Of a DNA stretch of 64,000 nt, positions 39,903 to 48,431 are shown piece by piece. The notes beneath the pieces were generated by a model. That model was not told the DNA's origin. It did no database searches and saw nothing but the letters and a program-made list of their open reading frames with translations. Every line of letters starts with the position of its first letter. Within the stretch, counting starts at the first letter, position 1. This stretch comes from Phyllobacterium sp. 21LDTY02-6 (GTDB lineage: Bacteria > Pseudomonadota > Alphaproteobacteria > Rhizobiales > Rhizobiaceae), in the NCBI RefSeq assembly GCF_023554255.2, contig NZ_JAMJWD020000001.1, forward strand, positions 1,208,755 through 1,272,754, given 5' to 3'. The position numbers and the translations under genes were made by a program.

Positions 39903-41723
39903 ATGGATAATCAGGGCGGCAAGGGAGGCAAGTTCCCGAACCTCGACAGCTACGTCGTCAAGGATCCGGATGCTTTCGCGCGCAACGTCGCCCATATGAT
40001 CGAGCAGGCCGGCAAGGCTGCCTCTGCCTGGGTCGAGCCCCGCGAAAAAGGCATGAAGCGCGACACGCTCGCCGATCCCGTCGCCGATGTGGTGAAAACC
40101 TTCTCCAAGGTCACCGAATACTGGCTGGCGGAGCCATCGCGCGCGGTCGAGGCGCAGACGAAGCTCTTCGCCAGCTATATGCAGATATGGGCCAATTCCA
40201 TCAGGCGTCTCGGCGGCGAGGAGGTCGAGGCCGTCGCCGAACCGGACAGGAACGACAAGCGCTTCAACGATGAAGACTGGGGCCGCAATGCGTTCTTCGA
40301 TTTCCTGAAACAGGCCTATCTCGTCACCTCGCGCTGGGCCATCGACCTGGTGGAAAACGCCGAGGGGCTCGACGAACATACGCGCCACAAGGCCTCGTTC
40401 TACGTCAAGCAGCTGACGGCGGCGGCGTCGCCGAGCAACTTCCTCCTGACCAATCCGGAACTCTACAAGGAGACGGTTGCCAGCAATGGCGAGAATCTCG
40501 TCAGGGGCATGAAGATGCTCGCCGAGGACATTGCGGCCGGCGGCGGCGATCTGCGCCTGCGCCAGTCCGACCTGACCAAGTTCGCGCTCGGCGAAAATAT
40601 TGCGACGACGCCCGGCAAGGTCGTGGCGAGAAGCGAAGTCGCGGAAATCATCCAATACGAACCGACCACGAAAGAGGTGTTGAAGCGCCCTCTCCTGATC
40701 TGCCCGCCATGGATCAACAAATTCTACATACTCGATCTCAACCCGGAAAAGTCGTTCATCAAATGGGCGGTCGATCATGGCCACACGGTATTCGTGATTT
40801 CCTGGGTCAATCCCGACCAGCGCCATGCGCAGAAGGACTGGACGGCCTATGTCAATGAGGGATTGCGCTACGCCCTCGACACGGTGGAGAAGATCACCGG
40901 CGAAACGGACATCAACGCCATCGGCTATTGCGTCGGCGGGACGCTGCTGAGCGCCGCGCTCGCCCTCTTCGCCAAGGAAGGCGAGGACCGGATAAAAAGC
41001 GCCACTCTCTTCACCACCCAGGTCGATTTCACCCATGCGGGCGACCTGAAGGTCTTTGTCGACGAGGACCAGATCCGGGCATTGGAGAATGCCATGTCGG
41101 CGGAAGGCTTCCTCGAAGGCACGCGGATGGCGACGGCGTTCAACATGCTGCGCTCCGGCGACCTGATCTGGCCCTATGTGGTCAATAATTACATGCGCGG
41201 CCGCGAGCCCGTGCCGTTCGACCTGCTCTACTGGAATGCCGACGCCACGCGCATGAGCGCCGCCAACCACTCCTACTATCTGCGCAATTGCTATCTCGAC
41301 AACAATCTGGTGCGCGGGATGATGCGGCTGGCGGGCGAGCAACTCTCGCTGAAGGACGTGAAGATACCGATCTACAATCTGGCGGCGAAGGAAGATCACA
41401 TCGCGCCGGCGCTGTCGGTTTTCACCGGCTGCCATCATTTCGGCGGCGACGTCACCTATGTCCTCTCCGGTTCCGGCCACATTGCCGGGGTGGTCAATCC
41501 GCCAGGCAAGAACAAGTATCAGTACTGGACCGGCGGCGCGCCAGAGGGGTCGTTCGAGGACTGGCTGGCGCGCACCGAGGAACATCCCGGCTCGTGGTGG
41601 AATCACTGGCACGATTGGATCACGGCGCTGGACGATGCGCGCGTCGCCGCGCGCCAACCCGGCGCGAATCACGTCGAAGTGCTGGCCGATGCACCCGGCA
41701 CCTATGTGCGCGTCCGGGTCTGA
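39903..41723 (+). CDS. phaC: Class I poly(3-hydroxyalkanoate) synthase
   Basis: 606 residues. It polymerises (R)-3-hydroxyacyl-CoA into storage polyester on granule surfaces. The lipase-like box GYCVGG has catalytic Cys343. The Asp (KEDHIAP) and His (GSGHIAGVV) of the triad are present, and FLLTNPEL is a class I signature. GGAGGA lies before the ATG. No phaA, phaB or phasin gene is nearby. Confidence 0.95.
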   Translation: MDNQGGKGGKFPNLDSYVVKDPDAFARNVAHMIEQAGKAASAWVEPREKGMKRDTLADPVADVVKTFSKVTEYWLAEPSRAVEAQTKLFASYMQIWANSIRRLGGEEVEAVAEPDRNDKRFNDEDWGRNAFFDFLKQAYLVTSRWAIDLVENAEGLDEHTRHKASFYVKQLTAAASPSNFLLTNPELYKETVASNGENLVRGMKMLAEDIAAGGGDLRLRQSDLTKFALGENIATTPGKVVARSEVAEIIQYEPTTKEVLKRPLLICPPWINKFYILDLNPEKSFIKWAVDHGHTVFVISWVNPDQRHAQKDWTAYVNEGLRYALDTVEKITGETDINAIGYCVGGTLLSAALALFAKEGEDRIKSATLFTTQVDFTHAGDLKVFVDEDQIRALENAMSAEGFLEGTRMATAFNMLRSGDLIWPYVVNNYMRGREPVPFDLLYWNADATRMSAANHSYYLRNCYLDNNLVRGMMRLAGEQLSLKDVKIPIYNLAAKEDHIAPALSVFTGCHHFGGDVTYVLSGSGHIAGVVNPPGKNKYQYWTGGAPEGSFEDWLARTEEHPGSWWNHWHDWITALDDARVAARQPGANHVEVLADAPGTYVRVRV

Positions 41724-41971
41724 TATCGTATCGGCCCAAGCAAGATCGCCTGTATATCAAGGTTAACAACAAAGGCAGGAAAGTGTCGTATCACGCTTTT
41801 GCCTCATTCTGGTTATAGTTCGTGTCTTGTGCAGCCGAGCAAAAACAACTAGTTCTTTTTGCTCTCTATGGGTGTATTACGCACCTCGACAGGACTTCGC
41901 GAGCTTACTGCTCTTATAGAAGCGTTCTGACCAGGCATCGGCCGGTATAGAATGCCAGGACGGGGGAATCG

Positions 41972-43339
41972 TTGAAAATACTGCGGCGCTCAATCTCTGC
42001 CCTTCGGGCAAGCACAATCGCATGTATGGTCGGGCTCGCTTCCCTCGCCGCCACATCCTGTACGTCGACTGTCTCCAATCCAAACCTCACCGCCGGCCTC
42101 GCCCCGACTGCGACGTCCACCGCGACACCGGCCGCATCCGCACCTGACGGCGAGCAGGAAAAGGCGGCGCAAACCGGCGCAATGGCCTCCGGCGGCACGC
42201 AGGAAGTCGGGCCGCGCGCCCTGGCATTGGCCGGCAGCACCGAGACCAACGCGCTCCAGGCGCTGAATGCCGCCGCCAAGCCTGCCGAGGCTGCCAAGGC
42301 TCAGGATGGCGCCAAGGCCGAGACGGCCACCGCCGCTGCGGAACCGGCTGCGGCCGCGCCCGCCCCGCAGGAGACGAAGACGTCGCTGTTCGGATCGAGC
42401 AAGGCCAAGGACACGCCGGTTCAGACCGCAAGCGCGGCGCAGGGCGCCGAACAGCCTGTCCGCACCTCGCTCTTCGGCAGCTCGACGGCAAGTGCTTCCA
42501 CCGGCGCGTCCACTGGCGCCTCCACCGGGGCACCGGCTGCTGCTGGAGCCGACGCAGCGACCGACGCTGGTACCGAGGCCCGCGCCGAGGGTGATGTAAG
42601 CGCCGACGACGCCAGCACGAAGACGGAAGCGGCCTATGCCGCGCCGGCACAGGCGAAGGCGACGCCGCCGAAATCCAACGGCGCGTTGCTGAGGCTCTTC
42701 TCCAACAACAATTCCCGGCCGGCTTCAAAACGCCTCGTCGCGGTCATCGATCCGCAGTCGAAGCCGGAGCTGCGCGCCACGAAAGCCGCATCGGGCGATG
42801 ATTCTGCATTGCCGTCGGCTGAATCCTACGAGGGCAAGAGCGAACGTCTGGCGTCCCTGCCCGGCGTCCGCCCGAATGCCGGCATCCAGATCATGCAGCG
42901 CGACAGCCTCTATGACGATGACGATGTCGAGGCAGCGGGCACTCCGGTGATTCTCGCATCCGCGGCCGGTCTGGCGCGCCTCGCGCCCAACGGGCTCAAG
43001 GTCCAGCGCGAATCGGTCGATGTCGCCTGCCTGAAGCCGCAGCTCGTCGGCATGCTGAAGGCGATCGAACGCAAATACGGCAAGAACGTCATCGTCACCT
43101 CCGGCTATCGCAGCCCGCCCTACAATCGCAAGGTGAACGGCGCGAAGGCATCGCTGCACATGTCCTGTGCCGCCGCCGACATCCAGGTGCCCGGCGTTTC
43201 GAAGTGGGAACTGGCGAATTTCGCCCGCAACATGTCCGGCCGTGGCGGCGTCGGAACCTATTGCCATACCGAATCAGTGCACGTCGATATCGGCCCGCGC
43301 CGCGACTGGAACTGGCGCTGCTCGCGCCGACGCGGCTGA
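41972..43339 (+). CDS. Lipoprotein with C-terminal peptidase M15-like domain
   Basis: 455 residues. TTG 41972 is the best start, with GGGGGA just upstream; it gives a signal peptide with Cys29 in LAATSC. Residues 60-300 are Ala/Thr/Ser-rich and repetitive, with TSLFGSS twice and STGA three times. The C-terminal 110 residues match the M15_3 fold (VTSGYRSPPYNRKVNGA); zinc ligands are His and Asp in LHMSCAAADIQV and His in VHVDIG. It is probably a murein LD- or DD-carboxypeptidase tethered to the outer membrane. Confidence 0.8.
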   Translation: MKILRRSISALRASTIACMVGLASLAATSCTSTVSNPNLTAGLAPTATSTATPAASAPDGEQEKAAQTGAMASGGTQEVGPRALALAGSTETNALQALNAAAKPAEAAKAQDGAKAETATAAAEPAAAAPAPQETKTSLFGSSKAKDTPVQTASAAQGAEQPVRTSLFGSSTASASTGASTGASTGAPAAAGADAATDAGTEARAEGDVSADDASTKTEAAYAAPAQAKATPPKSNGALLRLFSNNNSRPASKRLVAVIDPQSKPELRATKAASGDDSALPSAESYEGKSERLASLPGVRPNAGIQIMQRDSLYDDDDVEAAGTPVILASAAGLARLAPNGLKVQRESVDVACLKPQLVGMLKAIERKYGKNVIVTSGYRSPPYNRKVNGAKASLHMSCAAADIQVPGVSKWELANFARNMSGRGGVGTYCHTESVHVDIGPRRDWNWRCSRRRG

Positions 43340-43417
43340 GATCGGCGATGCCGGATCGCGCGCCCGACAAAATTCTGCACAAAATCGACTTTTTCAAAAA
43401 AAGAATGACTTATGGGG

Positions 43418-43446
43418 TTGCGGCGGAAAAACTGTTTCACTATAAG
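43418..43446 (+). promoter_or_regulatory. Promoter of tRNA-Glu
   Basis: TTGCGG (43418-43423), a 17-base spacer and TATAAG (43441-43446), placed about 15 bases before the mature tRNA. Confidence 0.65.
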
Positions 43447-43461
43447 CCGCTTACCTGCGGG

Positions 43462-43537
43462 GCGCCCATCGTCTAGCGGTCTAGGACGCCGCCCTTTCAC
43501 GGCGGAAACAGGGGTTCGATTCCCCTTGGGCGTACCA
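43462..43537 (+). tRNA. tRNA-Glu (anticodon TTC)
   Basis: A full cloverleaf of 76 bases including encoded CCA. The acceptor GCGCCCA pairs with TGGGCGT, giving a G-U first pair. The anticodon loop CTTTCAC reads TTC at 43496-43498. The T arm has GGTTCGATTCC. Confidence 0.95.
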
Positions 43538-43597
43538 GGTTCTTTCCCTGGATATTCAAGCATTTAGATGACCGAGCTCACAAGCGGGCTGGCCAAT

Positions 43598-43626
43598 GAA
43601 AAATGGCCGACTGTCCAGCCGGCCAT
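43598..43626 (-). terminator. Terminator of the small lipoprotein gene
   Basis: ATGGCCG (43603-43609) pairs with CGGCCAT (43620-43626). On the minus strand the stem is followed by a run of T. It lies between convergent tRNA-Glu and the lipoprotein gene. Confidence 0.65.
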
Positions 43627-43650
43627 CTTTGAAACCTTTTGCGCGAGCGC

Positions 43651-43827
43651 CTAGTTGGCGGGCGCCGGCTGTGATGGTGCGGGTTCCGCAGGGGCCGGCG
43701 TGGCAGGCGTAGAGGGTTCGGTTGTGGTCGCCGGCGGCGTTGCAGTCCCTTCCGATGGCTTGTTGTCACATGCGGTCAAGGTAAAGGCGGCAAGTGCCAC
43801 GATTGGGAGTAGGATCTTGTAATTCAT
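43651..43827 (-). CDS. Small Pro/Ala-rich lipoprotein
   Basis: 58 residues. Signal peptide MNYKILLPIVALAAF ends in lipobox LTAC with Cys19, and the remainder is Pro, Ala and Thr-rich low-complexity sequence. The ribosome site GAAGGAGG is nearly perfect, seven bases before the ATG. The function is unknown. Confidence 0.75.
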   Translation of the reverse strand: MNYKILLPIVALAAFTLTACDNKPSEGTATPPATTTEPSTPATPAPAEPAPSQPAPAN

Positions 43828-44050
43828 GAGCGTCCTCCTTCAGGGTGATGTCCCTATCAATAAGATGTGATAGTCCCGCCCTTTAGAACAGCCCCACTTT
43901 TTCAAGCTTTGTCACGCCATGTTAGACAAAGTTATGAGGCTGAAATGATGAGGTGGCATATCATAAAATCACTGCCACGATTCCCATCGGGCAGCAGGGC
44001 TCGGTTAAACCTCCAAGCGGGCCCGATTCTCCCACCCCAGAGCAAATTTA

Positions 44051-44086
44051 CCTGCCTTTTTTCGAAAGGCAGGTCTTTTGCCTGCC
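44051..44086 (+). terminator. Competing hairpins resembling an attenuator
   Basis: CCTGCCTTT (44051-44059) pairs with AAAGGCAGG (44065-44073), followed by TCTTTT. GGCAGG (44068-44073) can instead pair with CCTGCC (44081-44086). The two folds exclude each other. The transcript that would use it is not known. Confidence 0.45.
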
Positions 44087-44143
44087 CCCGAAGCGGCCAG
44101 ATTGCATCATAATCCTGGCTGTATTGGCGGCGATAACCGCTGC

Positions 44144-44296
44144 ATGAGATTCACGAAAGACACCAGGACCACCATCATATTCCTCGCAGCCGGTCTCATG
44201 GCTGCAACACTCGTCATGCTGTCGGACGGGCCGCTGGCTCGAACCAACCTCCTGCACGCACCCCATGCACCGCATTCCGCGAGCCTGCAGAAATAG
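44144..44296 (+). CDS. Possible 50-residue membrane peptide
   Basis: Begins MRFTKDTRTTIIFLAAGLMA: basic N terminus, one hydrophobic helix (about 10-27), and a His/Ala-rich tail. The ribosome site is weak and the composition of the tail is like non-coding repeat sequence. I report it as possible only. Confidence 0.25.
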   Translation: MRFTKDTRTTIIFLAAGLMAATLVMLSDGPLARTNLLHAPHAPHSASLQK

Positions 44297-44297
44297 C

Positions 44298-44374
44298 GTT
44301 CTGCCAGCCGCCAACGCCAACTGCCACCCTGGGAAGCTACTCTCCCTCATGCTGGGAGCCCGTGCTGGCAGAAC
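44298..44374. repeat. Short element bounded by 11-bp inverted repeats
   Basis: GTTCTGCCAGC (44298-44308) and GCTGGCAGAAC (44364-44374) are perfect inverted repeats. The interior contains CTCCCTCATGCTG, a motif repeated in the next element. Confidence 0.55.
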
Positions 44375-44394
44375 CACCACCCTGCAAACCCCTA

Positions 44395-44515
44395 CCTCCC
44401 TCATCCTGAGCCTGGTGAGCCCGCCGAACCACGAAGGGCGCTGCAACGGTGATGCAGTCCCTTGTTTGGTTGCATCAAAATAGTGCGTGCTTCGACAAGC
44501 TCAGCATGAGGGAGG
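44395..44515. repeat. Inverted repeat pair of a REP-like element
   Basis: CCTCCCTCATCCTGAGC (44395-44411) and GCTCAGCATGAGGGAGG (44499-44515) match as inverted repeats at 16 of 17 positions. The core GTGCTTC...CTCAGCATGAGG resembles a repeat family I know to be scattered through intergenic regions of many alphaproteobacteria; a diverged copy lies at about 45041-45068. Confidence 0.5.
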
Positions 44516-44641
44516 TTGGCTCATCATGGGGGGAGCTAACCTTCAGGGGATTTTGTGGTGGCAGCCAGAACAGGTGCCTGAATAGCCAAAATCCGCACCA
44601 CGCCCGCAAAATCGCGTCTGGTCATTGAAAATGGGGGGAGA

Positions 44642-44739
44642 CGGGCGGTCTTCAGCGCGTCAGTAGGTATCAGGGTCGAGGTCCGAAGACCGCCCGCGAC
44701 GTCTTTGCCTGCCATTGTTGCGCTTGTCAGACGCAACAA
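44642..44739. repeat. Structured segment with two hairpins
   Basis: CGGGCGGTCTTC (44642-44653) pairs with GAAGACCGCCCG (44685-44696) over 12 bp. TTGTTGCG (44715-44722) pairs with CGCAACAA (44732-44739). The minus strand is open for about 110 codons here (44536-44868), without a ribosome site. Confidence 0.45.
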
Positions 44740-45204
44740 CCCGGAAAACGAAGCGCTACCTCCGTTTCCATCTGCAGTTTGCCGGCCAATCGGGGTTGTC
44801 ACTTCCGATCTTCCGGCAACGCCACCCTTTCCCAGCAATCGAAACAGCACCGGAAGCTGCTCCCCCACTGGAAAGGATTTGTGCAGAATAACCCTGTTCC
44901 AAAGTGGTGGGATAAGTTCGTGTTATTTATTTTGGCAGCCGAGGGGAAGAATGAGCGAAATCAGTGGCTTGCAGGGCAAAATATTTTCTGAGGCCGAAAA
45001 TCCATCCCACCGGGAGGGTCGTGCGGTGCATGAACAGAGCGCGTGCTTCCACCCGCCCCGGGATGAGGATGATTGATTTGATTGCAGAAAAAGCATGGAG
45101 CCCGCGCTGAAGGCTCGCAAATCCATCCCCCTTGCCGACCGCCACCCCGCAAAAGTCCCCGGCGGCGCTTTATTCGCAGCGGCGATTCGGCTAATCCTCC
45201 GGTC

Positions 45205-45906
45205 ATGAACTTCATGGATCCCCTCGTCACCGGCAGGCTTGTGCAAAGATACAAGCGCTTCCTCGCCGATATCGTGCTCGATGATGGCCGCGCCATTACC
45301 AGTTCCGTCCCCAATACCGGATCGATGCTCGGATTGACCGATCCGGGCATCAGGGTATGGCTGTCGCATAGCGGCGATGCGAAGCGCAAATATCCGCATA
45401 CGCTGCAAATCGTCGAGGTCGGCGGCGAAATGGTCGGCGTCAATACCGGCCTGCCGAACAGGATCGCGGAAGAGGCCATCCTTTCGGGGCTCATCCCGGA
45501 ACTTTCGGGCTATGGCGGGCTGCGCCGCGAGCAAAGATACGGCGCCGGTTCCCGCATCGATCTTCTCTTGAGCGATCCCGTGCGCGGCGACGCCTATGTC
45601 GAAGTCAAGAATGTCCACTTCTCGCGCACCCCGGGTCTCGCGGAATTTCCCGATTCGCCGACGGCGCGCGGTGCAAAGCATCTGGACGAACTCGGCAACA
45701 TGGTGGAAAATGGCCATCGTGGCGTGATGTTCTACGTCGTTCAGCGTGGCGACTGCGATTGCCTCGGCATTTGCGGCGACCTCGACCCGCTCTACCGGGC
45801 GGCGTTCGACAGAGCGATGTCGCGCGGGGTTGAAGCTTACGCCGTAAAATGCCACATCACTCCGGCAGGAATTGCTGCAATCGCCGCGATCCCTATCATT
45901 ATCTAG
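45205..45906 (+). CDS. sfsA: Sugar fermentation stimulation protein SfsA
   Basis: 233 residues. Family motifs: [14 protein letters not shown] near the N terminus, [12 protein letters not shown], and the nuclease-like centre [10 protein letters not shown] with [12 protein letters not shown]. SfsA proteins bind DNA or nucleic acid, but the physiological role is unsettled. ATG 45205 gives the family length; the longer upstream frame is low-quality sequence. map follows 15 bases on. Confidence 0.9.
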   Translation: MNFMDPLVTGRLVQRYKRFLADIVLDDGRAITSSVPNTGSMLGLTDPGIRVWLSHSGDAKRKYPHTLQIVEVGGEMVGVNTGLPNRIAEEAILSGLIPELSGYGGLRREQRYGAGSRIDLLLSDPVRGDAYVEVKNVHFSRTPGLAEFPDSPTARGAKHLDELGNMVENGHRGVMFYVVQRGDCDCLGICGDLDPLYRAAFDRAMSRGVEAYAVKCHITPAGIAAIAAIPIII

Positions 45907-45921
45907 CAATCGGACGACGCC

Positions 45922-46752
45922 ATGGTCACCTATCTCGATGCACAACATGCGCCGCTGAAGAATACCGGACAGATCCGGCTTCACGGTCCGGAGGCCTTCG
46001 AGGCCATGCGCAAGGCGTGCCAGCTTACGGCTCGCTGCCTCGACGAGCTTGCCTCCATCGTCGCGCCGGGCGTTACCACCAATACGATCGACCGCTTCGT
46101 CTTCGAGTTCGGCGCCGACCATGGCGCCCTGCCCGCCACGCTGAATTATCGCGGCTACACCAAATCCAGCTGCACCTCGATCAACCATGTCGTCTGCCAC
46201 GGCATCCCGGACGACAAGCCGCTGCGCGAGGGCGACATCGTCAATATCGACGTCACCTATATCGTCGATGGCTGGCATGGCGATTCGAGCCGCATGTATC
46301 CGGTCGGAACGATCAAGCGCGCCGCCGAACGCCTGCTGGAAGTCACCCATGAGAGCCTGATGCGCGGCATAGCGGCCGTGCGCCCCGGCGCACGCACCGG
46401 CGCGATCGGCGCGGCCATACAATCCTATGCGGAATCGGAACGCTGTTCCGTGGTCAGGGATTTCTGCGGTCATGGCGTCGGCCAGATCTTCCATGATGCG
46501 CCGAATATCCTTCATTACGGCACGCCGCATGAAGGCATCGAATTGCGGCAAGGCATGATCTTCACCATCGAGCCCATGATCAATCTCGGCAAGCCGCATG
46601 TGAAGGTGCTGGCCGATGGCTGGACGGCCGTCACGCGCGACCGTTCGCTCACCGCGCAGTACGAACACACGGTGGGCGTCACGGCGGATGGCTGCGAAGT
46701 ATTCACATTGTCGCCCGCGGGCCTGTTCGCCCCGCGATTGAAACTCGAATAG
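45922..46752 (+). CDS. map: Methionine aminopeptidase, type I
   Basis: 276 residues. Removes the initiator Met from nascent proteins. The pita-bread fold metal ligands are Asp in VNIDVTYIVDGWHGDSSRM, His in FCGHGVGQIFH and Glu in FTIEPMINLG and QYEHTVGVT. It is slightly longer than E. coli Map because of an N-terminal extension of about 20 residues. Confidence 0.95.
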   Translation: MVTYLDAQHAPLKNTGQIRLHGPEAFEAMRKACQLTARCLDELASIVAPGVTTNTIDRFVFEFGADHGALPATLNYRGYTKSSCTSINHVVCHGIPDDKPLREGDIVNIDVTYIVDGWHGDSSRMYPVGTIKRAAERLLEVTHESLMRGIAAVRPGARTGAIGAAIQSYAESERCSVVRDFCGHGVGQIFHDAPNILHYGTPHEGIELRQGMIFTIEPMINLGKPHVKVLADGWTAVTRDRSLTAQYEHTVGVTADGCEVFTLSPAGLFAPRLKLE

Positions 46753-46764
46753 AACTGGGTGGCC

Positions 46765-47571
46765 ATGAGCGAAGAAGACAAGCAAAAACCTTTCTTCCTC
46801 AACGAAACAGCCGCCCCACCCCCTTCCAAACAACCAGCCGTTGAAGTCGGTAGCGATGTTCACAACGCGCAGCCGCATATGCCCTATGCCGCCGAGCCGA
46901 CGCCGCACTATCTCGGACACCGCGAGCGCATGAAGGAGCGTTTTCAGCGCTCGGGCCATGCGGGTCTTGCCGACTACGAACTGCTGGAGATGCTGCTCTA
47001 TCGCTCCATCCGCCAGGGCGATACCAAGCCGCTGGCGAAAGCGCTGCTGGCGCGGTTCGGCTCCCTCGGCGAGGTGCTCGGGGCGCCGGAAAATCTCCTG
47101 CGCGAGGTAAAGGGCTGCGGTCCCGCCACGGCATTCGACCTGAAATTCGCCGCCGCCCTCGCCCAGCGCATCATCCGCAGCGAGATACATGAAAAGACGG
47201 TGCTGAGTTCATGGAACAAGGTCATGGATTACTGCGTCGCCGCAATGGCATTCGAACTGCGCGAGCAATTCCGGATATTGTTCCTCGACAAGAAGAACGC
47301 CCTCATCGCCGATGAAATCCAGCAGACGGGAACGGTGGATCATACCCCGGTCTACCCGCGCGAGGTGATTGCGCGAGCGCTGCAACTATCGGCGAGCGCG
47401 CTGGTTTTAGTGCATAATCATCCATCCGGTGACCCGACCCCGTCCAAGGCCGATATCGAGATGACGAAGACGATTGCCGGCATCGGCGCGCAGATGGGAA
47501 TCGCGGTCCATGACCACATCATCATCGGCAAGAAGGGCCATGCCAGCATGAAGGGGCTGAAGCTCTTCTGA
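46765..47571 (+). CDS. radC: RadC family JAB-domain protein
   Basis: 268 residues. An N-terminal helix-hairpin-helix-like part (about 55-125) precedes a JAB/MPN+ metalloprotease-like domain with [14 protein letters not shown], whose His-X-His and Asp ligands are intact. RadC's historical role in repair is disputed and its activity unknown. ATG 46765 has GGGTGG upstream. It closes the sfsA-map-radC run. Confidence 0.9.
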   Translation: MSEEDKQKPFFLNETAAPPPSKQPAVEVGSDVHNAQPHMPYAAEPTPHYLGHRERMKERFQRSGHAGLADYELLEMLLYRSIRQGDTKPLAKALLARFGSLGEVLGAPENLLREVKGCGPATAFDLKFAAALAQRIIRSEIHEKTVLSSWNKVMDYCVAAMAFELREQFRILFLDKKNALIADEIQQTGTVDHTPVYPREVIARALQLSASALVLVHNHPSGDPTPSKADIEMTKTIAGIGAQMGIAVHDHIIIGKKGHASMKGLKLF

Positions 47572-47662
47572 CATCGCCGCCCGTTCCTGCCCCTGATGTC
47601 AGGAATAGCGGCGACGTCGGGGCCATCGGGTGTAGACTTCGGGCTTCTTGAGGAGGAGTACC

Positions 47663-48385
47663 ATGTTACAAGCCTGCCTGAACGGCGATCGCAACCCGGA
47701 TTTCCACGCCAGGGTGCCCTGCACCGCGGCCGAGCTCGCCGCCGATGCGCGAGATTGCATTGCCGCCGGCGCGGACGAGTTGCACATCCATCCGAGGGAC
47801 AGCCAGCGCCGCGAAACGCTCGATCCGAATGTGGTGGCGGAGACGATCGGCGTAATCCGCCAGGCGGTTCCGGGCGTGCCGATCGGCCTTTCCACCCATT
47901 GGCGCATCCCGCCGGGCGGCCTCGCGCGCCAGCGCTCCATCTCCGCCTGGAGCGTGCTGCCGGATTATGTCTCGATCAACCTCATCGAGCCCGACGCGGC
48001 CGACATGATCGCTCTCGTGCTGTCGAAAGGCATCGCCGTCGAGGCGGGACTATGGTCGGTGGCAGATGCAAGGCGGTTCGTCGCCCTGCGGCAGGCGCGA
48101 TCCTGCCTGCGCGTGCTCATCGAGATCAACGAGCAGGATGTGGCGGAAGGACTGCAGGTGGCGACGGGAATTCTGGCCGTGCTCGAAGCCGGCGGCATGT
48201 CGCTGCCGATATTGCTGCATGGCGACCAGGCCAGCGCCTGGCCGATGTTCAGGCAGGCCATCATCATGGGGCATGATACGCGCATCGGGCTCGAGGACGA
48301 CAATCGCCTGCCGGACGGCGAACCGGCTGCGGGCAATGCCGAACTGATCAAGGCCGCAGTCGAGCTTGCACACAGCCTGAAATGA
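47663..48385 (+). CDS. DUF849 / beta-keto acid cleavage enzyme family protein
   Basis: 240 residues, TIM-barrel. Members of this family (BKACE) condense a beta-keto acid with acetyl-CoA using zinc. The zinc site is suggested by LHIHPRD and GLSTHWRI. GLEDD near the C terminus is also conserved. It is shorter than the usual 270-310 residues. GAGGAGGAG precedes the ATG by four bases. The substrate is unknown. Confidence 0.8.
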   Translation: MLQACLNGDRNPDFHARVPCTAAELAADARDCIAAGADELHIHPRDSQRRETLDPNVVAETIGVIRQAVPGVPIGLSTHWRIPPGGLARQRSISAWSVLPDYVSINLIEPDAADMIALVLSKGIAVEAGLWSVADARRFVALRQARSCLRVLIEINEQDVAEGLQVATGILAVLEAGGMSLPILLHGDQASAWPMFRQAIIMGHDTRIGLEDDNRLPDGEPAAGNAELIKAAVELAHSLK

Positions 48386-48410
48386 AACGGGCCGCACAAG
48401 GCGGCCCGTT
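48386..48410 (-). terminator. Hairpin terminator between DUF849 gene and tig
   Basis: AACGGGCCGC (48386-48395) and GCGGCCCGTT (48401-48410) make a perfect 10-bp stem. On the minus strand it is followed by TTTCATTT, so it serves tig mainly, and the convergent gene too. Confidence 0.7.
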
Positions 48411-48431
48411 CGAGACATGGTCGAGACGAGA

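Larger units (their letters stand above)
43828..45204. other. 1.4-kb repeat-rich stretch without a convincing gene
   Basis: No frame has both coding character and a good start. It contains a hairpin attenuator-like set (44051-44086), paired inverted repeats (44298-44515), a structured segment (44642-44739) and a degenerate repeat copy (about 45041-45068). A 41-codon frame at 44951 has GAGGGGAAG upstream but no recognisable product. Confidence 0.6.

Noticed and set aside
40046-41672. Long minus-strand frame opposite phaC
   Set aside because: Shadow of phaC; no motif.
44536-44868. A 110-codon minus-strand frame starting GTG
   Set aside because: No ribosome site and it crosses the inverted repeats. 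The reading felt familiar as a repeated hypothetical protein, but I cannot support that.
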